NCBI RefSeq assembly: GCF_001556865.1
Contig: NZ_LSJY01000044.1
Span: 1 to 52,199, forward strand
Length of the DNA: 52,199 nucleotides
Origin: Sphingobium sp. CCH11-B1
Lineage (GTDB): Bacteria; Pseudomonadota; Alphaproteobacteria; Sphingomonadales; Sphingomonadaceae
Direction of reading: 5' to 3'
The first letter of the stretch is position 1. Each line of letters starts with the position of its first letter. Of this stretch, positions 1-6,221 are shown in pieces. The notes beneath the pieces are model-generated. The model was not told the DNA's origin, made no database searches, and was given only the letters and a program-made list of their open reading frames with translations. The translations under genes and the position numbers were made by a program.

Positions 1-144
1 GCGTCCGGCCAGCAGCGCTACCACCAGATCCTACACCACGTCCCGGGACGCGATCCCACTTATTGCGATACCGCCGGCGGTTCGCCCTGGGATACATCGG
101 ATCGATGTGACGACGATGGAAGCTGGGATGTCAGCTGCGACTGA
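1..144 (+). CDS. C-terminal end of a truncated ORF; candidate RiPP precursor
   Basis: The frame is open from the window edge to a TGA at 142-144, and no start codon lies inside, so the gene begins outside the window. The visible 47 residues end in a tail rich in Asp, Ser, Thr, Trp and Cys, with two similar blocks, SPWDTSDRC and GSWDVSCD, directly after an Ala-Gly-Gly. A Gly-Gly before an acidic, hydroxyl-rich core is what a C39 peptidase exporter plus an ATP-grasp ligase would need: side-chain ester or amide links between Ser/Thr and Asp. Both enzymes are encoded just downstream. The stop is followed within a few bases by the next gene. The residues before Gly-Gly match the double-glycine leader pattern only loosely. 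A second frame is also open to about position 205, so the reading frame is not certain. The precursor role is inference. Confidence 0.45.
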   Translation, partial: ASGQQRYHQILHHVPGRDPTYCDTAGGSPWDTSDRCDDDGSWDVSCD

Positions 145-170
145 AGTTGAAGATTATATTGCCAGTGACG

Positions 171-1028
171 ATGCCAAGCCCAGCAACAGGGGACACGGAA
201 GATAGGAAAATCTGGTCGCCTGTTGCACCCCGCTTCCGATATCGAAATAGACATTCCCTCAATTGGCGTGCCCTCGAAGACCGGATCGTCCGGCTCAACG
301 AACAATACAGGCATTCCCCCTGGCGCTGCTTCGGCAACGAAGCGAAATGCGCATTGCTGTTGCGGGCCGGGCTGCGCGTTCCAGGCTCGCTCGATTTTTC
401 CGTTCCCGCCGGTTTCGAAGCGCCGCAGTTCGATCGGTTTCTGGTCAGACCTGGCATCGAACCGATTGTATATACCAATTGGCAGCGGTTCTCCGCTTGG
501 CAGATCGACCAGCGCTGGATCGAGCGGGCAGCCGCGTTGCTGACCGGCACCAGCAGGAAGATGCGAAGCGCGGGCGTCGACAAGCCGGCCATTTGTGGCC
601 TTGCGCCAATGCGATATGCGCGATTGGACGACATTCCCTCCTGGCCTGAGGCGATCGAGGTCATTCATAGCTGTGAGGGCCTTACCCCCGTGCAGGAGGC
701 AGTGCTGACCCACGCCACATTCGTCCTCTATCACCCGCTCGATGATGGCAACGGCCGTGTCGCGCGATCGTTGTTTCACGCTTCGCTGCACCGCCGGGAC
801 CAGGTCGACGCCCCTTTTCTGCCGCTTGGACCGAGCTTCTATAGCGCATCCTATCTCAAGCTGGGGCTTCTGCGCAGATTGTCTCAAACCGGCGACTGGG
901 AGGCTTATCTGGATGGTGTGCACCCCATAGTCGAATTTGCGATTTCGCTTCAGGAGCATGTCGATGACGCTGACGCGCTGTCGGGCAGCATCAGCGCCCT
1001 ATCGCAGACAATGACATCAATGGATTGA
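171..1028 (+). CDS. Fic-domain protein in a RiPP-like operon
   Basis: The protein is about 285 residues and carries a nearly canonical Fic active site, HPLDDGNGRVAR, at roughly residues 188-199. The catalytic His, the acidic residue, the GNGR loop and the trailing Arg are all present. Fic enzymes transfer AMP or other phosphate-containing groups onto hydroxyl side chains. I see no inhibitory [S/T]xxxE[G/N] motif and no adjacent antitoxin gene, unlike the stand-alone Fic toxins. The gene lies between a candidate precursor and an ATP-grasp ligase, and its stop overlaps the start region of the ligase, so it looks like a member of that operon and possibly a tailoring enzyme. The start is uncertain: ATG at 171 is used here, but a TTG at 147, two bases after the upstream stop, would fit translational coupling. 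The family call is firm; the role is inferred. Confidence 0.8.
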   Translation: MPSPATGDTEDRKIWSPVAPRFRYRNRHSLNWRALEDRIVRLNEQYRHSPWRCFGNEAKCALLLRAGLRVPGSLDFSVPAGFEAPQFDRFLVRPGIEPIVYTNWQRFSAWQIDQRWIERAAALLTGTSRKMRSAGVDKPAICGLAPMRYARLDDIPSWPEAIEVIHSCEGLTPVQEAVLTHATFVLYHPLDDGNGRVARSLFHASLHRRDQVDAPFLPLGPSFYSASYLKLGLLRRLSQTGDWEAYLDGVHPIVEFAISLQEHVDDADALSGSISALSQTMTSMD

Positions 1029-1045
1029 CGAGCGAGGTGCAAGCG

Positions 1046-2209
1046 ATGGACAAACGCATTCTGATTGTGACCAAGCTCAACGATGAGCACGCCCATCTCA
1101 TCGCGACGGGCCTCGAGATGATGGGCGCAACGCCGAGCATCTTCCGCTTCGGCATGATGCCTGTTCACGAAACCCATACGATTTCATTGGGCGATAAGGC
1201 GACATTCTATGTCGATGGCGCCGCGCTCCTTGATGAAGATATCCCTTATGATCGGGTTTGGCTGCGGCGCATAGGTGGCTCGTCGGTAAAGTTGCTGGAC
1301 GTTCAGGAAAGCGACAAGGCCTATGTCTCCAATATAATGACCGCCTATCGCGCGTCGCTTTTTGCCTTTCTGGATCGTCTTGCGGCCCAGCGGCCCGGTG
1401 TCATGGTCAACGGATATTGGGGAAAGCTGGCGGCGGAAAGCAAGGTGCTGCAGCTCTGGCAGGCGCGCATAGTCGGCCTGTCGGTACCCGCAACATTGCA
1501 GTCCAACGACGTTGAAGCAATCCGAAGCTTCCAAGACGGGCATGGCGGGCGGATCATCTGTAAACCACTCATTCCGCAGATGTGGCAAGGCGAGGATAGC
1601 TTGGCCTTTGCCTATACCTCGATCATGCCGCCGGTCGCCTCGTTGCCGGCCGAAGCTCTTTCCCTGCACCCCGCCATCTACCAGCCTTATGTCGAGAAGG
1701 CGTTTGAAGCCCGGGTGATCATCTTCGGCGGTCGGCAATTCGGTATTAAGATCGATTCCCAGAGCGACCCGTTGTCGGTTATCGACTGGCGCGGAAAGCG
1801 CCTTCTTAAAGACAATAATGACAATTATCGGTTGCCGCCGGAAGTCTTTGACCAATGCCAGGATCTGATGCGGGCGCTGGGCATATCCTATGGCGCATTC
1901 GACTTCATTGTCACGCCCGCCGGTGATCATGTCTTTTTAGAAGTGAACGAAGCCGGGCAATTCCTGTTCGTCGAGGACTGCGCGCCCGGGGACAAGATTG
2001 CCCACGCTTTCTGCCATTTTCTCATTCACGGGACCCTGCAGGACTGGAACGACAAGGACGTGACTTTCACGCTGAAGGATTTGCTGTCCTCAGCTGGCGC
2101 GCTGGCTCGCAAACAGGCGGATTCCCGCTACCGCGACCACGACCGAACCTCCCGGATATCCAGGATGGATGATCTTGTGGGATCGCATCACGTGTCCGAA
2201 GCGCGCTGA
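1046..2209 (+). CDS. ATP-grasp peptide ligase, graspetide (MvdC/MvdD-like) type
   Basis: This is a soluble enzyme of about 387 residues, expected to activate Asp/Glu side chains of a precursor peptide with ATP and join them to Ser/Thr or Lys side chains. Visible family marks are ICKPLIP near residue 173, the QPYVEKAFEARV strand, the DWR motif near residue 245 and the metal-binding FLEVNEAGQFLFVE stretch near residues 297-310, which parallels the FLEINPNGQWLWIE stretch of microviridin ligases. The ATG at 1046 is chosen because GAGG lies 8 bases before it; a TTG at 1025 overlaps the upstream stop. The next gene begins 2 bases after the stop. Placement beside a C39 exporter supports peptide maturation rather than, for example, glutathione or ribosomal-protein modification. 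Which residues it links is unknown. Confidence 0.85.
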   Translation: MDKRILIVTKLNDEHAHLIATGLEMMGATPSIFRFGMMPVHETHTISLGDKATFYVDGAALLDEDIPYDRVWLRRIGGSSVKLLDVQESDKAYVSNIMTAYRASLFAFLDRLAAQRPGVMVNGYWGKLAAESKVLQLWQARIVGLSVPATLQSNDVEAIRSFQDGHGGRIICKPLIPQMWQGEDSLAFAYTSIMPPVASLPAEALSLHPAIYQPYVEKAFEARVIIFGGRQFGIKIDSQSDPLSVIDWRGKRLLKDNNDNYRLPPEVFDQCQDLMRALGISYGAFDFIVTPAGDHVFLEVNEAGQFLFVEDCAPGDKIAHAFCHFLIHGTLQDWNDKDVTFTLKDLLSSAGALARKQADSRYRDHDRTSRISRMDDLVGSHHVSEAR

Positions 2210-2211
2210 AC

Positions 2212-2523
2212 ATGTCCCCTCGCGCTTCCGCGCCCACGCGGCCCCTTCACGAGGCTGGCGCGGAGGACAGCGGCCCATCGTCGCTGTTCCGATCCGAAAT
2301 GGTCCGCGCGCGCCGGGCACGGCATGGCGCGGCCAAGATTCCCGCGATGCCCTGGGCATGGATCGTCCTGCTGGGTGCCGTCCTGTTTGCCGAGATCGGC
2401 GGGCTCTATGCGATCATTCTGGTTCAGTTCGATGTTGGGTTTGAAGCCGTTGCCGGCCCCCGCATGGCTAAGCCTGCAGACCGCGCCGCTCCGGCGCCCG
2501 CCCCCTTGCCGCGCAATCCGTGA
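2212..2523 (+). CDS. Short single-pass membrane protein resembling the N-terminus of an HlyD-type adaptor
   Basis: This 103-residue protein has a basic cytoplasmic segment, SLFRSEMVRARRARHG, one hydrophobic helix at about residues 49-71, and an Ala/Pro-rich periplasmic tail. The first part resembles the LFRxEAxxARR...TM start of HlyD/RaxA-type membrane-fusion proteins that partner peptide exporters. The roughly 300 residues of hairpin and barrel that such adaptors need are missing. It is not an obvious frameshift, because the exporter gene starts directly at its stop (TGA 2521-2523, next ATG 2523). It may be a reduced adaptor, a chaperone-like subunit of the exporter or a deletion remnant. 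Its position between ligase and exporter argues that it is made with them. Confidence 0.65.
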   Translation: MSPRASAPTRPLHEAGAEDSGPSSLFRSEMVRARRARHGAAKIPAMPWAWIVLLGAVLFAEIGGLYAIILVQFDVGFEAVAGPRMAKPADRAAPAPAPLPRNP

Positions 2524-4643
2524 TGTTCATTTCCCCTATCTTGGCTCGGCGTTCCTCGCGCGTCGAGATGGTGCGCCAGACGGAATCGGGCGAATGCGCC
2601 CTCGCTGCGCTGGCGATGATCGCCAATTATCACGGCAACCCGATTGGTCTTGCCGAACTGCGCCGCCGCTTTCGCGCCTCGAGCCGTGGAAGCACGCTGG
2701 AATTTTTGATGCACATGGCCGAAGCGATCGGCTTTTCCGCAAGACCCATCAGCATCCCGCTGGAAGGTCTTGCGCATATCCACCTGCCGGCCATTCTGCA
2801 TTGGAACATGAACCACTTTGTCGTCGTCGAGCGCATTCGCGCCGACAAAGTCCTCATTCATGATCCCGAGGGGATGTCCGACTGGCTCCCTATAGAGGCG
2901 ATGTCCCGGCATTTTACCGGCATCGCGCTGGAATTGCGGCAGGTCAGGCGTTTCGACGAGGCGCAGCCACGACCGCGCCTTGATCCTGTCAAATTGCTCC
3001 AGGGCGCATCGGGAATACGCCGATCGCTGTTCCAGATACTGACCCTCAGCATATTCCTCGAACTCTACACCTTGATCTCCCCTTTTTACCTGCGGCTTGC
3101 GGTCGATGTCGTGCTGCCGTCGCGCAGCCTGAATTTGATGACCGTGCTGGCGATTGGCTTTGCCCTGTTGACTGCGACCAACGCGCTGACCTCGCTGTTG
3201 CGATCCCTGGTGATCGCCTTCGCCAATGCCGCAGTCGGCCGCACGCTCTACGTCAACGTCGCACGCAAGCTCTTGCGATTGCCCATTGATTGGTATGAGC
3301 GGCGGCACATCGGGGATGTGATGTCACGCCTCCAGTCCACCGCCCCGATCAGACAATTACTGACGGAAAACAGCATCGGCGCGTTCATCGACGGGTGCCT
3401 TGGCGCGCTCAGTCTGGTGGTGATGCTTACATACAGCCTACAATTGTCGATGGTTGCCATCGGCTTTCTGGTGATGATTTCGATCGGGAAGATGGCATTC
3501 CTTGCCCCAAAGCAGCGTGTCCAGGAGACAGCCATCGCGATGGCTGGCCGGGAACAATCGGTGATGATGGAGACGCTCAGGGGGATAACAACCTTGCGCG
3601 TTCTTGGCGGAGAGGAAGATCGGCTGCAATATTGGCAGCGCCGGCTCGCCGATTCCGTCACGGCGAATCTGTCCGTCGCCCGGGTGAATGTGTGGCAGGA
3701 GTCCGTCGGCACATCGCTGAATGCCCTTGAATCGGTGATATCCATCTATCTTGCGATCGGGCTCGTCCTGTCTGCCGATTTCAGTCTGGGTATGGTCTTT
3801 GCCTATATGGCCTACAAGACCCAGTTCCTGCGCCGCACATCCTCCCTGCTGGACCAGATCATCGCCTTCAGGATGCTGAGGCTGCATGTGGATCGCCTTG
3901 CCGACATCATGCTCACCGACGAGGACAAGGCATTCGACCGGGAGGCGATATCGGCCAGGACATTGTCGGGCCGCGTTGAACTGCGCGGCGTAGCTTTCCG
4001 ATATGCGCCTACGGATCCATATGTGCTGTCCGGGGTCGACCTCGTGATCGAGCCCGGAGAGCATGTAGCAATCACCGGGCCGTCCGGTGAGGGCAAGAGT
4101 ACGCTCATCAAGATCATTCTCGGTCTCATCGAACCATCGGAAGGCGCCGTATTCGTCGATGGTATCCGGCTCACGGACTTCGGCTTGAAAAGCTATCGCG
4201 CGCAAGTCGGCTCAGTCCTGCAGAATGACGGAATATTCGCCGGATCGATCGCCGAGAATATTGCGCTTTTTGATAATGCTTCGGACATGGACCGGGTTGT
4301 CGCGTCCGCCAAGGCTGCGGCGTTGCATGACGATATAGCAGCCATGCCCATGGGCTATGAAACGCTGGTCGGCGACATGGGCGCTGCGATTTCGGGCGGG
4401 CAGAAGCAGCGGCTGATACTGGCGCGCGCCCTCTACAGACAGCCTCGCCTTCTCGTAGTCGATGAAGGGACGTCACACCTGGACGAAGATAAAGAGCGCC
4501 TGGTCAATGCGGCGATATCGGCACTGGGGGTGACGCGAATAGTGGTCGCGCACCGCCGAGAGACGATTGCCTCGGCGGATCGGATACTCCGCTTATCTGA
4601 TGGGAAACTGGGAGACGTAGCTCATTCGGCTATGGAGGAGTGA
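2523..4643 (+). CDS. Peptidase-containing ABC transporter (C39 bacteriocin/RiPP exporter)
   Basis: This inner-membrane protein of about 706 residues should cleave a leader peptide and export the mature product. Domains in order are a C39 cysteine peptidase at about residues 15-140 (catalytic Cys in QTESGECALAAL, His in NMNHFVVV, Asp in IHDPEG), a transmembrane domain of about six helices at 160-420, and a nucleotide-binding domain. The latter has Walker A GPSGEGKS near 518, signature ISGGQKQR near 622 and Walker B LLVVDEGTSHLDED near 645. In the D-loop region the usual DEATSALD reads DEGTSHLD. The length matches the family. The start overlaps the upstream stop, with a GTG at 2520 as an alternative. 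It is the last gene of the + strand operon, and the intact peptidase domain predicts a Gly-Gly type leader on the substrate. Confidence 0.93.
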   Translation: MFISPILARRSSRVEMVRQTESGECALAALAMIANYHGNPIGLAELRRRFRASSRGSTLEFLMHMAEAIGFSARPISIPLEGLAHIHLPAILHWNMNHFVVVERIRADKVLIHDPEGMSDWLPIEAMSRHFTGIALELRQVRRFDEAQPRPRLDPVKLLQGASGIRRSLFQILTLSIFLELYTLISPFYLRLAVDVVLPSRSLNLMTVLAIGFALLTATNALTSLLRSLVIAFANAAVGRTLYVNVARKLLRLPIDWYERRHIGDVMSRLQSTAPIRQLLTENSIGAFIDGCLGALSLVVMLTYSLQLSMVAIGFLVMISIGKMAFLAPKQRVQETAIAMAGREQSVMMETLRGITTLRVLGGEEDRLQYWQRRLADSVTANLSVARVNVWQESVGTSLNALESVISIYLAIGLVLSADFSLGMVFAYMAYKTQFLRRTSSLLDQIIAFRMLRLHVDRLADIMLTDEDKAFDREAISARTLSGRVELRGVAFRYAPTDPYVLSGVDLVIEPGEHVAITGPSGEGKSTLIKIILGLIEPSEGAVFVDGIRLTDFGLKSYRAQVGSVLQNDGIFAGSIAENIALFDNASDMDRVVASAKAAALHDDIAAMPMGYETLVGDMGAAISGGQKQRLILARALYRQPRLLVVDEGTSHLDEDKERLVNAAISALGVTRIVVAHRRETIASADRILRLSDGKLGDVAHSAMEE

Positions 4644-4870
4644 GGCTCTTTTATAGGCGGAGCGGGCATATTCCTGCCAGACTCCCACCCGCATCTCCTG
4701 TCTTCACCTATCCCGCGACCTCGTCCAAAAATCTGATATGCCGAGCGTTTCATAGGCCGTGCTGACCGCAACGTCGTGCAATCCATACACTCACGAGCAC
4801 GCGGCGCCTGGCTCGCATGGCCGCACCAGTCATATCGAAAGGAGGTGCTTGCAATCCCGTTCGCCGTGTT

Positions 4871-4896
4871 CAGACAATCAGTCTGAAGCTTCAGAC
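4871..4896. repeat. Nested palindromes at the end of the 56-aa gene
   Basis: GTCTGAAGCTTCAGAC at 4881-4896 is a perfect 16-bp palindrome. The overlapping CAGAC-AATCA-GTCTG at 4871-4885 forms a second stem sharing GTCTG. They span the stop of the minus-strand 56-aa gene. They could be a transcription end without a U-tract or a protein-binding site. Confidence 0.6.
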
Positions 4897-5048
4897 GGCT
4901 TCTGGGCGCGCTTTTCGCGTTCCTTCTGCTCCTCATCGAGTCCGCGCGCAAGCTGGCGACCCAGAAGCCTGGCAAGACGCAGAATAGCTGCGTCCGCTCT
5001 TGGCGAGAGCTGGGGTAGCATATTCGAAGATCGCCGCTTCTTACTCAT
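4878..5048 (-). CDS. Small basic, helical hypothetical protein (56 aa)
   Basis: This short ORF begins with ATG and reads MSKKRRSSNMLPQLSPRAD, continues through a leucine/arginine-rich helix (ILRLARLLGRQLARGL) and ends in a charged EEQKEREKRAQKPSEASD tail. The composition is that of a real soluble alpha-helical protein, unlike the noise ORFs around it. I do not recognise a characterised family. Similar tiny basic proteins sit beside recombinase genes on mobile elements, but no recombinase is visible here. Upstream there is only a weak purine stretch as ribosome-binding site. The stop lies inside a palindromic stretch that could end transcription. Confidence 0.5.
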   Translation of the reverse strand: MSKKRRSSNMLPQLSPRADAAILRLARLLGRQLARGLDEEQKEREKRAQKPSEASD

Positions 5049-5088
5049 CGGGGCTCGCGTTCCGTCGCTGAACCCGCCTGCATTTCAA

Positions 5089-5109
5089 GCCCCGACTGCA
5101 AATCGGGGC
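5089..5109. repeat. GC-rich stem-loop in the spacer
   Basis: GCCCCGA at 5089-5095 pairs with TCGGGGC at 5103-5109 across a 7-base loop. It lies about 40 bases upstream of the minus-strand 56-aa gene and about 135 bases upstream of the + strand membrane protein gene at 5245. Its role is unknown. Confidence 0.5.
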
Positions 5110-5244
5110 GGGGTGAGGGTGGAAAGAACGAAGGGGAGGGGATCTGGATGGATTCCCCCGTAAAGGCGGGCCACCATACTGATTGTCGGCCGATTTCATG
5201 CCCAGCGAAGCTGTGCTATTTTCTTCTCTGGAAGGGCTCTGCGA

Positions 5245-5637
5245 ATGCAGGATGTTGATCACATCGAAACGACAAAGCAGGCGGCCCCGCCGTCGCCGCG
5301 CGCTGCGGACTGGTTCTGGCGTCCATGGTATGCAAAACTGACCTGGGCTCTGACGCTGCTCTACTGGATATGCCTCGAGCTTATGATCACCATCCCCTAC
5401 GACCGGCTGAACATCTACCTTGTCAATGTCATGGTGCTGCTGATCTTTGTCTTCAATCCGATCACGGTAGTAGCGGTTCTGGGATATAGCTTCCTCAAAG
5501 CCAAGGTCGCATGCGGCGAATGGGTGATAACGCCAGGACCGCCGTCGCGACGGCCATTGATTGATCCCTATACAGATCCATCTGATGCTCGGTCGGGTGA
5601 CATACATCTGCGACATATCGGCGTTATTCAGGACTAA
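5245..5637 (+). CDS. Small two-helix membrane protein, unknown function
   Basis: The gene encodes 130 residues. The N-terminus is polar, followed by two hydrophobic segments at about residues 33-52 (LTWALTLLYWICLELMITIP) and 61-88, then a polar tail. A good ribosome-binding site (GGAAGGG at 5230-5236) lies 8 bases before the ATG. The gene ends 2 bases from the end of the oppositely oriented traG tail. I do not recognise the family. Its place at the end of the tra operon suggests a plasmid-encoded membrane protein linked to transfer, but nothing in the sequence proves that. Confidence 0.65.
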   Translation: MQDVDHIETTKQAAPPSPRAADWFWRPWYAKLTWALTLLYWICLELMITIPYDRLNIYLVNVMVLLIFVFNPITVVAVLGYSFLKAKVACGEWVITPGPPSRRPLIDPYTDPSDARSGDIHLRHIGVIQD

Positions 5638-5639
5638 AA

Positions 5640-6221
5640 TCATGGATCCCGCCGCTCCTTGAAGCTGGGATTGCCATCGGCCATTCCGTTATCCCGATCG
5701 AACAGCAGTCGTCCGGAACTAAGGATCGAAGACTGCTCCATCGATGTGATTGGACCCGTTACATCGACTGTGCCACGGCCCGCATCCGCCTGCCTCAGAT
5801 AGCGGTTGCGCAAGCCGTCATTGCCAAACACTTGCTCACTCAAGTGTTTCGCAAAAGTCTCCTCCGGGCGACCGGAGCGGGCAGCCGTTTTCTCTGCGGA
5901 GGCAATTGCCTCCCGAACATCGTAATTCACGATGTCGATCGACGAGCGAGCCGAAACTGAAGCGATTCCGCGATCCGTTATGTCCGCACTCAACTTGCCC
6001 GTTAGCGAACCGACGGCACTACCTTTGGCGCCACCTTTTTCTTCGCCCTCTTTCCCACCTGAACTAATCCCCCGTGATGCGGTAGCAGTAAGGTCGCCAG
6101 AAACGCCCTGAGTATCGCCCGTCTGATGTTCTGCATTTCGAGAAAGCGATCTTTGCCACCCGGTTTGCACCATGATCGCAGTGACATCGCGCTCCAGCGT
6201 ATCGGCGACCTGCGGTTTCAA
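5640..6221 (-). pseudogene. traG: Detached C-terminal part of TraG (frameshifted continuation)
   Basis: This 193-codon frame begins exactly where the main traG frame ends: TTG at 6219-6221 overlaps the TGA at 6218-6220. Reading across the junction with one extra T gives ...GNWR-LKPQVADTLERD..., a smooth continuation of the same protein. The segment is hydrophilic, with Gly/Ser-rich and helical stretches typical of the long periplasmic/cytoplasmic TraG tail, and has no ribosome-binding site or ATG of its own. The likeliest reading is a single 1-nt deletion in traG or a sequencing error in a short T run. A separately made tail fragment is less likely. It ends 2 bases from the convergent membrane protein gene. 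Confidence 0.75.

Larger units (their letters stand above)
4644..5244. other. Spacer between the RiPP-like operon and the tra region
   Basis: About 600 bases separate the exporter gene from the next + strand gene. The only convincing gene inside is a 56-codon minus-strand ORF at 4878-5048. The rest holds short palindromes (4871-4896 and 5089-5109) and a strong ribosome-binding-like sequence, AAAGGAGGTG near 4839, with no credible ORF after it. No clear terminator with a T-run was found after the exporter stop. Confidence 0.6.

Noticed and set aside
60..959. 299-codon minus-strand ORF opposite the Fic gene
   Set aside because: It is the antisense shadow of the Fic gene, which has a clear motif on the + strand.
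4622..4975. 117-codon minus-strand ORF after the exporter gene
   Set aside because: It overlaps the exporter end and the 56-aa gene in another frame, with no protein-like composition.
4838..5163. AAAGGAGGTG followed by a possible + strand ORF
   Set aside because: The ribosome-binding-like site is strong, but the following frame begins only with TTG and has a low-complexity Arg/Ser sequence.
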